Assembly: GCF_024171735.1 (NCBI RefSeq)
Contig: NZ_JAMTCH010000004.1
Span: forward strand, 1,302,001-1,366,000
Length of the DNA stretch: 64,000 bases
DNA from: Prauserella alba
GTDB lineage: Bacteria; Actinomycetota; Actinomycetes; Mycobacteriales; Pseudonocardiaceae
Direction: 5' to 3'
Position numbers and translations under genes: made by a program
Notes under the pieces: model-generated
Databases searched by the model: none
The model's input: only the letters and a program-made list of their open reading frames with translations
Told to the model about the DNA's origin: nothing
Part shown: positions 9,204 through 17,422 of the stretch, in pieces
Numbering within the stretch: the first letter of the stretch is position 1
How the letters are laid out: each line of letters starts with the position of its first letter

Positions 9204-9878
9204 GTGGACGAGACCCTGGCCAGGGCGGGCATTTTCCAGGGCGTGGAGCCGGCTGCGGCCGAAGCGCTCGCACAGACCCTGGAGACCGTGGACTTTCCGC
9301 GCGGCCACGTGATCTTCAACGAGGGCGAGCCCGGCGACAAGCTCTACATCATCAAGTCGGGCAAGGTGAAGATCGGCCGCAAGTCGGCCGACGGCCGGGA
9401 GAACCTCTTCCAGATCATGGGCCCTTCGGACATGTTCGGCGAGCTGTCGATCTTCGATCCGGGACCGCGTACCTCGACGGCGACGACCGTGACCGAGGTC
9501 AGCACCGTGACGATGGACCGCGCCGCGCTGCGGCAGTGGATCTCCACGCGTCCCGAGATCGCCGAGCAGCTGCTCCGCGTGGTGGCCCGCCGTCTGCGGC
9601 GCACGAACAACATGGTCGCGGAACTGATCTTCACGGACGTTCCCGGCCGTGTCGCACGCGCGCTGCTGCAGCTGGCCCAGCGGTTCGGCAGCCAGGAGGC
9701 AGGCCTGCTGCGCGTCACGCACGATCTGACGCAGGAGGAGATCGCCCAGTTCGTCGGCGCCTCCCGTGAGACGGTGAACAAGGCACTCGCCGACTTCGCG
9801 CACCGCGGCTGGCTGCGACTCGAAGGCAAGAGCGTGCTGATCCTCGACCCCGAGCGACTCGCGCGACGCGCCCGCTGA
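9204..9878 (+). CDS. crp: cAMP receptor protein (Crp family regulator)
   Basis: A 224-residue protein, the same length as M. tuberculosis Crp (Rv3676) and extremely similar to it. Residues 1-115 form the cyclic-nucleotide domain, with the phosphate-binding cassette [14 protein letters not shown] (78-91; Glu80, Arg89, Thr90). A long dimer helix follows, then the HTH with [20 protein letters not shown] (176-195). GTG at 9204 is chosen because AAGGAGG lies 6 nt upstream and the length then equals the mycobacterial protein; an upstream ATG (9178) would add nine residues. It binds DNA as a dimer and controls many genes. Confidence 0.96.
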   Translation: MDETLARAGIFQGVEPAAAEALAQTLETVDFPRGHVIFNEGEPGDKLYIIKSGKVKIGRKSADGRENLFQIMGPSDMFGELSIFDPGPRTSTATTVTEVSTVTMDRAALRQWISTRPEIAEQLLRVVARRLRRTNNMVAELIFTDVPGRVARALLQLAQRFGSQEAGLLRVTHDLTQEEIAQFVGASRETVNKALADFAHRGWLRLEGKSVLILDPERLARRAR

Positions 9879-9892
9879 CCAGGGGATTCGAC

Positions 9893-9911
9893 ACCTCGCA
9901 CCGCGCGAGGT
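9893..9911 (+). terminator. Hairpin after crp
   Basis: ACCTCGC (9893-9899) pairs with GCGAGGT (9905-9911), 15 bp after the crp stop. There is no U-tract. Confidence 0.45.
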
Positions 9912-10136
9912 CCCACAATTTCCCCTATGCGACGGTCGGCGGCTCCGGCAACGCCTACGGAGACAGGCGACATCCGGGATCCTGCACTCCGGCGAGGTGC
10001 GACGTCGCGGCGGAGTGCGGTGTCGCGGACTGTCTCGGCTGCGGGTCCGCACCGCGGAAGGCACGGTAGGCGGCGATCGGCAGCGACCGTCTCGGGCACA
10101 GCTGCCGTCTCGCAGCCGACTGCATCAAGACATGAC

Positions 10137-10178
10137 AAAGGGCCGGGCGCCACCCCCGACGTGGCGCACCGGCCCTTT
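10137..10178. terminator. Very stable hairpin with A- and T-tracts
   Basis: AAAGGGCCGGGCGCCAC (10137-10153) pairs with GTGGCGC-a-CCGGCCCTTT (10161-10178): 17 bp with one bulged A and the 7-nt loop CCCCGAC. The flanking A3/T3 makes it usable in either direction. No gene ends close to it, so it may terminate an unannotated small RNA or belong to a repeat. Confidence 0.55.
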
Positions 10179-10509
10179 GCCTGTGCGTGGACCATCCCCC
10201 GACAGCCCACGCTCCCCGCCCTCCGGTTGAAAGGCCCCGACCCGAATCCCGGAGGGAGACTGTGTTCGCCTCCAGCAGCGCTGGTGCTCGTGCCACCGAG
10301 GTCTCGCCATCGACGACGCCGGATGACCCGACCTCTCGATACTTGAGTACCCGCTGCGAAGCGAGGAAACCGCCTATGTAGTTGATCGACTGTTCCGGCA
10401 CCCGGCCCAACCGGTGCGCCCGGTCGCCGTATGCACCGGTCAAGCACTGCGCTTAGTTCCGGGTCACGAAACTCGTCTTCAGCTTGTTCATGGGTGGGAC
10501 TCGCACTGC

Positions 10510-10532
10510 CGGGTCTCGCGACGCGAGACCCG
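10510..10532. terminator. Perfect 10-bp hairpin
   Basis: CGGGTCTCGC (10510-10519) and GCGAGACCCG (10523-10532) with a 3-nt loop, followed by CTGACTTCTTC. It could end any plus-strand RNA from the preceding gene-free stretch. Confidence 0.45.
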
Positions 10533-10737
10533 CTGACTTCTTCAGAATCGCACGGCACCCACCCTGCTCTTCAAGTGTCTTCACCCTCAAGGACGCTCAC
10601 GAGGGTCAGAAGATGCCCGAAAACGCTGTTCCGTTATCCAACTGAGACACGGATACCCGAAAGAGGGGCGGGTATGCACCTCAATACTCACGGTCGCCGG
10701 CAGATACAGTCCAGAAAACAGACTGGTACGCACGTGC

Positions 10738-10743
10738 CATAAT
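10738..10743 (+). promoter_or_regulatory. -10 element of the MFS gene
   Basis: CATAAT lies 7 nt before the ATG at 10751, so transcription would start at or within a base of the start codon. No Shine-Dalgarno sequence is present. Confidence 0.55.
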
Positions 10744-10750
10744 AGTGGGC

Positions 10751-12019
10751 ATGTCCCAGTCAGACCGGCCCGATCCGCCCGCCTCCGAGGGCCGCACCTC
10801 GCTCGCCGACTACCGCGCGGTGTTGCGAACACCGCGTTCCCGCAGGCCACTCGTGGCATCCGTGCTCGCTCGGCTGCCGATCGCCATGATCGGGATCTCG
10901 GCACTGCTGTACGTCCAGCACGAGACCGGTTCGTTCGCCGCAGCCGGCCTCGTGTCGGCCGCGGCGCTCGTCGGCGTGGCCGCGGGGTCGGTCGTCCAGG
11001 GACGCATCATCGACCGGTTCGGGCCGACACGCCCACTTCTGGTGGTCACCGCACTGTTCGTCACCGCATTGACGACGCTGATCGTCGTGATCGAGGCCGG
11101 TGCGCCCGTACCGGTGCTCGTCGGCTGTTCCGCCACGATCGGGCTGTTCGAACCCGCGACCGGCTCGGCGTCCCGTGCGCTGTGGGGCCGGCTGCTTCCC
11201 GCCGGCCCGACCCGCGATGCCGCGTTCTCGTACGAGGCGATCAGCATGGAGGTGTTCTTCATCCTCGGGCCGGGACTGGCGGGTGTGCTGATCGCGCTCC
11301 CGTGGCCCGGTACCGGCCTGGTACTCGGCGGGGCGTGCATGGCGACAGGTGCGGCGCTGTTCGCGCTGAGCCCGGCGGTACGGGAATGGGGACCGAATCC
11401 GCAGGCGGGGGCGTCATTGCTGGGCGCACTGGCGAGCCCGGGCATGCGCACGCTCGCGCTCGCGGCGCTGGGCTTCGGGATCATCATCGGATTCGTGGAG
11501 GTGGCGGTGCCGGCGGCGGCCGATCAGGCGGGCAACGTCTCGGTCGGCGGCGTACTGCTGTCGCTGTGGTCGGTGAGCTCGGTGGCGTTCGGCGTTGCCT
11601 ACAGCCTCCGGCCGTGGCCGCGGACGCTGCCTGCGCGACTGCCGGTGCTGCTCGGCCTGTTCGGGGCGCTGGTCGCGGTCATGGCGTGGCCGTCGACGTT
11701 GTGGGGCCTCGGACTGGCGATGTTCGCGGCCGGCGCGATGATCACCCCGCAGTCCACGACGCACTCGACCACGATCGAACTCACCGCACCACGGGACACC
11801 GCCGCCGAGGCGTTCTCGTGGGTCCTGACGTCGGTCACGCTCGGAATCGCCTGCGGCCAGTCCGTGAGCGGCTACGTGGTGGAACACGCGAGCCCGTCGG
11901 CGGCGTTCCTGACCGCGGGTGCGGTGGCGATGGCGCTCGCCGCCGTCGTGGCACTCCTGCGCGGCACGATCCGCCCGCACGCGGTCGCCTCCGAACGGGC
12001 CCCCGCACTCGCCACGTGA
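10751..12019 (+). CDS. MFS permease, first of two paralogues
   Basis: A 422-residue major facilitator protein with about 12 membrane helices. The conserved loop after helix 2 reads GRIIDRFGPTRPLL. Its N-terminal VLARLPIAMIGISALLYVQHETGSFAAAGLV closely parallels the MFS protein encoded at 34719-35918, so the two are paralogues. Substrate unknown; similar proteins are labelled drug or sugar exporters without evidence. The ATG at 10751 is preferred over GTG 10745 because CATAAT lies exactly 7 nt upstream. The gene is convergent with the MBL hydrolase, with repeat A1 between them. Confidence 0.85.
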   Translation: MSQSDRPDPPASEGRTSLADYRAVLRTPRSRRPLVASVLARLPIAMIGISALLYVQHETGSFAAAGLVSAAALVGVAAGSVVQGRIIDRFGPTRPLLVVTALFVTALTTLIVVIEAGAPVPVLVGCSATIGLFEPATGSASRALWGRLLPAGPTRDAAFSYEAISMEVFFILGPGLAGVLIALPWPGTGLVLGGACMATGAALFALSPAVREWGPNPQAGASLLGALASPGMRTLALAALGFGIIIGFVEVAVPAAADQAGNVSVGGVLLSLWSVSSVAFGVAYSLRPWPRTLPARLPVLLGLFGALVAVMAWPSTLWGLGLAMFAAGAMITPQSTTHSTTIELTAPRDTAAEAFSWVLTSVTLGIACGQSVSGYVVEHASPSAAFLTAGAVAMALAAVVALLRGTIRPHAVASERAPALAT

Positions 12020-12039
12020 CCCATCGACTGCCATCAGGC

Positions 12040-12092
12040 GCCCCCAGGGGCACTTTGGTGGCGTTCAGTGCAACCAAAGTGCCCCTGGGGGC
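12040..12092. repeat. Palindromic repeat family A, copy A1
   Basis: Perfect 20-bp arms, GCCCCCAGGGGCACTTTGGT at 12040-12059 and its complement at 12073-12092, enclose GGCGTTCAGTGCA. It lies between convergent stops (MFS and MBL hydrolase), so it can act as a two-way terminator. It belongs to a dispersed family; see the other A copies. Confidence 0.9.
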
Positions 12093-12097
12093 TTCGG

Positions 12098-12883
12098 TCA
12101 GCTCTGCAGGTATTCGAGCTGGGCTGTGACGGAGGATTCCGCTGCGGGCCAGAGGGCACGGTCGACGTCGGCGTAGACGTGCTCGACGATCTGCCGCGGC
12201 GTCGCGTCGGCGCCCAGCACGTCGAGCGCGCCCCGGATCTCGGCGAGGCGCTGTTGCCGGTGCCTGCGGTACTGGTCGACCGTCGCCAACAGGTCCTCCC
12301 GCTCCGGGCCGTGCCCGGTGAGGCCGACCGATCCGGCGGGCAGCGCGGCGAGCCGGTCGAGTGACCGCAGGTAGTCGCCGATGTGCTCGACAACCGTGGT
12401 TCCGCGGCCGAGCACCGTGTCACCTGTCAGCACGTGCACTACGTCGTCGTGGTCGAAGCGCAACGACACGGAGTCGCCGCAGTGCCCCGGCGTGTGCAGC
12501 ACCATCAGCTCCAGCCCGGCGGCGCGGACGGCGTCGCCGTCGCCCAGCGGGTCCCCTTCAAGGCACAGTCCGGGGTCGAACGCCCGCACGGGCGCGCCCG
12601 TCCGTTCGGCCAGCCACGGCGCACCGTCGGTGTGGTCGGGATGGTGATGGGTGAGCACGATCAGCTCGACGGGCCCCGCAGCCGCAACGACCCGCTCCAG
12701 GTGTGCGGTGTCGAGATATCCGGGGTCGACGACGATCGACGCGGGCGCATCCGGCCCACGCAGGATCCACGTGTTGGTGCCCTCGAGCGTCATGTTCGAC
12801 GGGTTCTCCTCGAGCACCACCGTCGCCGCCGACGTCACCACCCGCGGCGTCTCGTAGGCCGGGTGCGCACTCGCGCCGGTCAT
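12098..12883 (-). CDS. MBL-fold metallo-hydrolase (LACTB2-like, Rv3677c position)
   Basis: A 261-residue metallo-beta-lactamase-fold protein. The zinc-binding motif THHHPDH is at about 78-84, with His134 (TPGHCGD), Asp155 (TGDTVLG) and His191 (GHGP). The C-terminal helices resemble those of LACTB2-type nucleases and hydrolases; it is not a beta-lactamase in the resistance sense. Start ATG 12883 has GGAGG 4 nt upstream; the longer open frame adds only low-complexity Arg/Gly. It is 29 bp after the Nudix gene on the same strand, so they are likely co-transcribed. Substrate unknown; RNA or a small ester are possible. Confidence 0.9.
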   Translation of the reverse strand: MTGASAHPAYETPRVVTSAATVVLEENPSNMTLEGTNTWILRGPDAPASIVVDPGYLDTAHLERVVAAAGPVELIVLTHHHPDHTDGAPWLAERTGAPVRAFDPGLCLEGDPLGDGDAVRAAGLELMVLHTPGHCGDSVSLRFDHDDVVHVLTGDTVLGRGTTVVEHIGDYLRSLDRLAALPAGSVGLTGHGPEREDLLATVDQYRRHRQQRLAEIRGALDVLGADATPRQIVEHVYADVDRALWPAAESSVTAQLEYLQS

Positions 12884-12912
12884 CACACCTCCAGTCACAG
12901 TCCGCGTCCCGG

Positions 12913-13740
12913 TCACAGCTCGACGAGCACGGATTCGCCGTCGAATCGCAGGGTGGGCATCACCTTCGGAACCGGCGCCCGGTGGGTCGCCAGCACCTCC
13001 GTCACGTCCCGGCACACCGCGAGGTCCGACAGCATCGCCCACGTGGGTGGCATCAGCATGCTGCGGCCCGCCTCACCGTCGGCCATGGCGTCGGCGGGCG
13101 TGCGCCAACCCGATTCGGACGCCTCGGTGGTCTCGCCGTCGGCGTCCTGCCCGGCGGGCAACGCCGCGGCGAAGAACCGGGTGTCGTAGCGCCGTTTCTC
13201 GCCTTCCGGGGTGACCCAGTTCGCCCACGGCCGCAACAGGTCGCCGCGCAGCGTCAGCCCGGCGTCGGCGAGGAACTCGGCGAGCGAGAACTCCCTGCCG
13301 ACGAGCGCGGCGCGGGCGCCTGCGTAGCCGGCAGTGTCTCCGACGATGTTGTCGGGGCCGTGCCCTGCCAGCAGCACGCCGGATTCCTCGAACGTCTCAC
13401 GGACCGCGGCGCACACGAGCGCCCTGGCGAGGCGCTCGTCGCAGCCGAACCACTGCGCCCACCGTGCGGCGGACGGACCGGCCCAGGCGATCGATGCGTC
13501 GGCGTCACGCTCGTCGACCCCGCCGCCCGGGAACACCGTCATCCCGGCGGCGAACTTCATCGCCGTGACCCGCCGTTGCAGGAAGACCTCGATGCCGGAG
13601 GGTGTGTCTCGCAGCAGCATCACAGTAGCCGCATCGCGGGCGGGCACGGGCGGTTCCTGCGGTGCCGCGGCGTCGGCCGATCCCGCGCCGCCGGTCGGAT
13701 CCGGCATCGCGCTCCTCGGCAGATGAAAGTTCGCAGCCAC
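12913..13740 (-). CDS. Nudix hydrolase with a long insertion before the box (NUDT19-like)
   Basis: A 275-residue Nudix protein in which the glycine part (FPGGGVDERD, about 70-79) and the REtfEEsG part (114-121) are separated by about 35 residues instead of seven. This arrangement is known from NUDT19/RP2-type CoA diphosphatases. GTG 13740 is used; ATG at residue 12 is an alternative. It may cleave CoA derivatives (inference). It precedes the MBL hydrolase and is divergent from the DUF1059 gene. Confidence 0.85.
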   Translation of the reverse strand: MAANFHLPRSAMPDPTGGAGSADAAAPQEPPVPARDAATVMLLRDTPSGIEVFLQRRVTAMKFAAGMTVFPGGGVDERDADASIAWAGPSAARWAQWFGCDERLARALVCAAVRETFEESGVLLAGHGPDNIVGDTAGYAGARAALVGREFSLAEFLADAGLTLRGDLLRPWANWVTPEGEKRRYDTRFFAAALPAGQDADGETTEASESGWRTPADAMADGEAGRSMLMPPTWAMLSDLAVCRDVTEVLATHRAPVPKVMPTLRFDGESVLVEL

Positions 13741-14001
13741 GTCCGCAACATACCGCCGCCGCCGAACTCCCGACTCCGTCCGATGCCGGCATTCCCGGAC
13801 GGCCGTGCCTCGTGAACGGCCGGGGTCGCCCGCGCCGGGGCGGGCCGACCTGCATCGCCGGTCCGGTGACCTATGGCGGCCGATGACTGACTTGTGTCAC
13901 TCGTCACAGCTTCCCTGGGCGGCGCACAGTGGACCTGTCGGCGCTCCTCCGCCCGCTTGTCCTGCGACCGGGCGAGGAACGGATCGAACAGGAGCCGAGA
14001 A

Positions 14002-14496
14002 ATGACCAGAAAATATGTCGACTGCCGGGACACCCCCAGTGTGTCGGGTTGCACGCTGGCGATGAGCGGCGAAGAGGAAGAGCTGGCGCAGGCGGCGGCC
14101 AGGCACGCGGTGGATGTGCACGGACATGCCGATGACGAGCAGCTGCGTGCGATGACGCGGGAAGGGCTGCGGGACGCGCCGGTCGCCGACACGGCACCGG
14201 GCGCGTTCATCCAGCTGATCGAGTTCCGCACCGACCGCATCGACGAAGTGGAGGCGCTGGCCCGGGAGTGGGCCGAGGAGATCGGCGCCGACCGGACCGC
14301 GCGATGGGGCGTCACGACCAGCGACCGTGACCGCGCGGGCACCTACATCGAGATGGTGGAGTTCCCCAGCTACGAGGCGGCGATGGCCAACTCCGCGAAC
14401 CCTGCGACCTCGAAGTTCGCGGAGCGGTTGCAGAAGCTGTGCGAGGGGGAGCCCCGCTTCCTCAACCTCGACGTGCACGCCACGATGGCGTTCTGA
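14002..14496 (+). CDS. DUF1059 domain fused to a dimeric alpha+beta barrel domain
   Basis: A 164-residue two-domain protein. Residues 1-58 match the DUF1059 pattern (TRKYVDCRD, a central Cys, and DEEQLRAM-like DDEQLRAM near the end). Residues 68-164 (FIQLIEFRTDRIDEVEALAREWAEE and YIEMVEFPSYEAAMANS) look like a monooxygenase-type dimeric alpha+beta barrel. DUF1059 proteins are usually about 60 residues and stand alone. CAGGAG lies 6 nt before the ATG; the longer upstream frame has no domain content. Function unknown; a small redox or stress protein is possible. Confidence 0.75.
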   Translation: MTRKYVDCRDTPSVSGCTLAMSGEEEELAQAAARHAVDVHGHADDEQLRAMTREGLRDAPVADTAPGAFIQLIEFRTDRIDEVEALAREWAEEIGADRTARWGVTTSDRDRAGTYIEMVEFPSYEAAMANSANPATSKFAERLQKLCEGEPRFLNLDVHATMAF

Positions 14497-14534
14497 CCCG
14501 CGCAAGCGCGACCGTCCGTCGTGCCCGCGGTGGC

Positions 14535-14565
14535 CCCGCCGAGCCGGGAACCGCTGCTCGGCGGG
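14535..14565. terminator. Hairpin between convergent genes
   Basis: CCCGCCGAGC (14535-14544) pairs with GCTCGGCGGG (14556-14565), 38 bp after the DUF1059 stop. Confidence 0.5.
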
Positions 14566-14620
14566 CCCACTGCCCGGTCGGGTGCCGAGCAGTGCGCCCG
14601 CACGGTTCGACGAGATTCCC

Positions 14621-14657
14621 GGTGGACGAGGCGCGAGGTGGACGAGGCGCGAGGTGG
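14621..14657. repeat. Short tandem repeat GGTGGACGAGGCGCGA
   Basis: Two full 16-bp units (14621-14636 and 14637-14652) plus GGTGG lie in the gap between convergent genes. The first bases of the unit (GGTGGAC) also occur in the 19.9-kb repeat. Confidence 0.65.
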
Positions 14658-14706
14658 TTGTCGCTGTGCGACCGGCCGCGCCGCCGAAAGCAGTCCGGCA
14701 GCGGCC

Positions 14707-16083
14707 TCAGCGGGCGTCGGTGCCGTTCGCGGGGGTCCCGCCCGCCCGCTGGCGCTGTGCCTCGGCCCGTTCCCGCTCGGCGAGTTCGGCGTGCAACTCG
14801 CGCAGCAGCTCGCGGTCGCGGTCGGTCAGTTGCGGATCGTCGAGGTTGAGATCGGGGATCCGGGCGAGTTGGTCGGAGTCGAGATCGGCCGACGCGAGCG
14901 CCTGCCCCTTCTCCCTGTCCTCGGCGATCGCGGCGCGCAGCTGGGCGACCTCCTCGCGGGACATCTCGGTGGTCTGTGCCGACCGGTTGTCCTGCTCGAC
15001 GTCGTGCGCCGGTTGAGGGAACTCGACCACCTGGCCACCCTCACCGCCACGCGGCAGCTCGCCGCCCGCGGTTTCGGGCGGCTCGGCCGGTACGCGCGCT
15101 GGGTTGCGACTGCGCCGGCCGCGGCCCTGCTCACCGGACGACCTCGCCGACCGTGGCGGCTCCGCGGTCCAGCCCCGGGCAGCCGGAGCCGGCTCTGGGG
15201 CCGGTGTGGCCGCCTGCTCCCGCACGGGAGATTCGGTGGGCACCGGACCGTCGGACACGGGGGTCTCCGATACGGCGGCCACGGCGGGCGGGTTCCCGGG
15301 TGCCGCCCGCGACGGTTCCGGGTTCCGCGGTTCCCGGGTCTGTGGTTCCGGGGGCGGGGGAACACTCGCGGGGCCGGTGGGTGCGGGTGCCGGCTCAGCG
15401 TGAGCCGGCTCCGCTCTTACAGACTCGGCCCTCGCGGAGTCGCGCGCGACGGCGTCCGGGCCCGCGAGCCACACGGGAACACCGGAGGACAGCGCCGCCT
15501 CGTGGTACGCGGTGCGTTCCGAACCGGGCCCGGTGACCTCGACGACCGCACGGATACCGGCCTTACGCAGCGCGTCGCCGACGCGGAAGGCGACGGCGGG
15601 CGGGTGTGCATCGGGGCCGATGTCGACGAGCACGACGCGCTGCGGCAACGGTCCGGGCACGCTGCCCGCGGCGGTGTTGCGCCACACGGCGTGGACCGAA
15701 CGCAGGTCGGGCAGCACGCGCAGGACGCGATCGAGCGCGTCGCCGACACCCGCGTCGGGGTCGTCCTCGCGGCTGAACCGGTGTTCGGTCGCCGCGATGT
15801 CGTCGACGACGGTGAGCTGGTCCGCCAGCGTCGGGTCGGAGCGGGTGAGCTCCAGCAGCGAAGCCAGCTCCCGCTGTTCGGCGGGGCGGACGGGAAGGCG
15901 GCCGGCGACGAGTGACCCCACGGTCAGTTCGGTGGCGTCGTCGAGATTCGACCGGGCGACGAGCTCCCGCGCCTCGGACAGGGCACTGTCGTCGAGCCTG
16001 CCCGCGAGCGCGAGCAGCACGTTGTACAGGCGCAGCGGGACGCCGAAGCCGTCCTGGTCACCACCGGGCCGCAGGTCCACCAT
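14707..16083 (-). CDS. Uncharacterised protein with Pro/Ala linker, paralogue of the next gene upstream
   Basis: A 458-residue protein of unknown function. Residues 1-105 are helical. Residues 110-225 alternate strands and helices (RVVLVDIGPD, then GIRAVVEVTG) and end with AYHEAALSSGVPVWLAG. Then come about 140 residues rich in Pro, Ala, Glu and Arg, and a charged helical end (EEVAQLRAAIAEDREKGQ...) likely to be coiled coil. The first 230 residues align along their length with the protein encoded at 16120-16752: ALDRVLRVLPDLRSVHAVWR against VIDATLRRRPDVGEVREAWR, and AYHEAAL against AYHREAL. The ATG at 16083 is 36 nt after that gene. No signal peptide or membrane helix. Confidence 0.7.
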   Translation of the reverse strand: MVDLRPGGDQDGFGVPLRLYNVLLALAGRLDDSALSEARELVARSNLDDATELTVGSLVAGRLPVRPAEQRELASLLELTRSDPTLADQLTVVDDIAATEHRFSREDDPDAGVGDALDRVLRVLPDLRSVHAVWRNTAAGSVPGPLPQRVVLVDIGPDAHPPAVAFRVGDALRKAGIRAVVEVTGPGSERTAYHEAALSSGVPVWLAGPDAVARDSARAESVRAEPAHAEPAPAPTGPASVPPPPEPQTREPRNPEPSRAAPGNPPAVAAVSETPVSDGPVPTESPVREQAATPAPEPAPAARGWTAEPPRSARSSGEQGRGRRSRNPARVPAEPPETAGGELPRGGEGGQVVEFPQPAHDVEQDNRSAQTTEMSREEVAQLRAAIAEDREKGQALASADLDSDQLARIPDLNLDDPQLTDRDRELLRELHAELAERERAEAQRQRAGGTPANGTDAR

Positions 16084-16119
16084 GTCGCCGCTCTCCCTCC
16101 CGCCCGCCGGCCGCGGACG

Positions 16120-16752
16120 CTATGCGGATACGAGTTGCCGCCCGGAGTCGGCCGCCCCTGCGCACACGAACCGGGAGTTCGCGAGCGCCTCCCGGTGGTA
16201 GGCGGGCGGGTCGAACCGAGTGGGCAGCACCTCCACGCACGGGGCCTCGTCACCCAGCACGCGCAGCAGGCGCTGCAGTTCGCCCGTCAGCCGGGGAAGC
16301 CCGGCGGCAGCCGTGACGAGCAGGACACGTTTCGCCCCCTCCGGGCCGGCCCCACGTTCCTGTCGCCAAGCTTCCCGCACTTCACCCACATCGGGTCGCC
16401 GTCGCAACGTTGCGTCGATCACGGCGGCCACCGAGTCGACAGAGTTCACCCAGTTAGGTGTACTCGCGGTGAATGTGTACCCGCTCTCTAACGGTGCGTC
16501 TACCCCAAGGGTGGAACTGACCTGATGCCGGTCAGCGCCGTGCGGGACGAGGCCGGCCACCAGCAGGCCGTACTCCTCCTGGTCGAGGTCGACCCTGTGC
16601 TTGAGCAAAGTCTTCGGCAGCACGCGGGCGAGCGTGCTCATCGCACCCTCACCCAGCCAGTCGCGGAACCGCCAGACCAGGTTGTCGGGCAGCCGGCCGG
16701 AGAGGCGCAGCAGCAGCTCGTGGCACGCCTGCTCGACATCCGGGTCCATCAC
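16120..16752 (-). CDS. Uncharacterised protein, shorter paralogue of its neighbour
   Basis: A 210-residue protein of unknown function with an N-terminal helical module (LLLRLSGRLPDNLVWRFRDW), a middle segment, and an alternating alpha/beta end (KRVLLVTAAAGLPRLTGELQ, then VEVLPTRFDPPAYHREALA). It lacks the long Pro-rich tail of its downstream paralogue. GTG 16752 overlaps the RidA stop by 4 nt; the next codon is ATG, so either may start. It probably shares an mRNA with DUF4177, RidA and the paralogue. No catalytic motif was recognised. Confidence 0.7.
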   Translation of the reverse strand: MMDPDVEQACHELLLRLSGRLPDNLVWRFRDWLGEGAMSTLARVLPKTLLKHRVDLDQEEYGLLVAGLVPHGADRHQVSSTLGVDAPLESGYTFTASTPNWVNSVDSVAAVIDATLRRRPDVGEVREAWRQERGAGPEGAKRVLLVTAAAGLPRLTGELQRLLRVLGDEAPCVEVLPTRFDPPAYHREALANSRFVCAGAADSGRQLVSA

Positions 16753-17213
16753 GACACCTCCACGATCAGCTCGACCTCCACCGGCGCGCCCAGCGGCAGC
16801 TCCGCGACGCCGACGGCCGACCTGGCGTGCGCACCCGCTTCGCCGAAGACCTCGCCGAGCAGCTCGGACGCACCGTTGATCACCGCGGGCTGGGCGTTGA
16901 ACCCCTCCGCCGAGGCGACGAAACCGGTGGCCTTGACCACGCGCGTGACCGCGTCGATGCCCACCAGGTCGTGGACGGCGGCCAGCGCGTTCAGCATCGC
17001 GGTCCTGGCGTACTGCTTGGCCTCCTCGGGCCCGACCTCACCGCCGACCTTGCCGGTGGCGGGCAGCGCGCCGTCGACGAACGGCAACTGGCCTGAGGTG
17101 TAAACGTGCGGTCCCGTGCGGATCGCGGGGATGTACGACGCGACCGGAGCCGCGACGCCGGGCAGTTCGATGCCGAGCTCGGCGAGCCTCGCCGACGCGG
17201 TGCTGGCGCTCAT
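16749..17213 (-). CDS. RidA/YjgF-family protein (Rv3678c-like)
   Basis: A 154-residue member of the RidA superfamily: AVASYIPAIRTGPHVYTSGQLPF near the N-terminus, GGEVGPEEAKQYARTAMLNAL in the middle, and a C-terminal LPLGAPVEVELIVEV. RidA proteins hydrolyse reactive enamines and imines, but the C-terminal Arg of the catalytic subfamily is not at its usual place here, so this is probably a divergent subgroup (inference). ATG 17213 is chosen because it gives the 154-residue length expected for the mycobacterial homologue and lies 5 nt after the DUF4177 stop. The stop overlaps the next gene. Confidence 0.88.
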   Translation of the reverse strand: MSASTASARLAELGIELPGVAAPVASYIPAIRTGPHVYTSGQLPFVDGALPATGKVGGEVGPEEAKQYARTAMLNALAAVHDLVGIDAVTRVVKATGFVASAEGFNAQPAVINGASELLGEVFGEAGAHARSAVGVAELPLGAPVEVELIVEVS

Positions 17214-17218
17214 CGGCC

Positions 17219-17380
17219 TCAGTCCTTCGGGCGCTTGAGGTACGCGACGTGCTGTTCGCCGCTCGGGTTGGGCAGGACGGTGACCAGCTCCCAGCCGTCC
17301 TCGCCCCACTGGTCGAGGATCTGCTTGGTGGCGTGGATCAACAGCGGAACGGTGGCGTACTCCCACTTCGTGGCACTCAT
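17219..17380 (-). CDS. DUF4177 small protein (Rv3678A-like)
   Basis: A 53-residue protein beginning MSATKWEYATVPLL and containing LDQWGEDGWELVTV, the hallmark of DUF4177. Family function is unknown. It is first in the minus-strand group DUF4177-RidA-paralogue pair and divergent from the small membrane gene at 17423. Its start is fixed by the conserved WEY beginning. Confidence 0.85.
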   Translation of the reverse strand: MSATKWEYATVPLLIHATKQILDQWGEDGWELVTVLPNPSGEQHVAYLKRPKD

Positions 17381-17408
17381 GGCCGTCACCCTAGACAACC
17401 ACTGCCAG

Positions 17409-17414
17409 TAGCGT
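17409..17414 (+). promoter_or_regulatory. -10 element for the Get3-like operon
   Basis: TAGCGT lies 8 nt before the GTG at 17423 with no Shine-Dalgarno between, as in a leaderless promoter. Confidence 0.4.
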
Positions 17415-17422
17415 GAGTTCCC

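Larger units (their letters stand above)
9912..10737. other. 826-bp stretch without a convincing gene
   Basis: Open frames exist on both strands (for example minus 9955-10443) but none has a ribosome site, a domain or normal protein composition. The stretch holds two strong hairpins (10137-10178 and 10510-10532). A sequence near 10630-10655, read on the minus strand, resembles a tRNA D-arm (CTCAGTTGGATAAC) but lacks the rest of a tRNA. The part next to the MFS gene is comparatively A+T rich. In mycobacteria crp is followed almost directly by the MBL hydrolase, so this block and the MFS gene are an insertion relative to that order. Confidence 0.5.

Noticed and set aside
9955..10443. 162-codon minus-strand gene downstream of crp
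   Set aside because: No start signal or domain, contains the 17-bp hairpin, and the residue mix looks like translated non-coding GC-rich DNA.
10625..10660. tRNA gene on the minus strand
   Set aside because: Only a D-arm-like CTCAGTTGGATAAC is present. There is no acceptor stem, anticodon arm or TTC T-arm.
14707..16752. Prophage or mobile island between 10 and 17 kb
   Set aside because: No integrase, transposase, att repeats or composition shift was seen; the codon pattern matches the surroundings.
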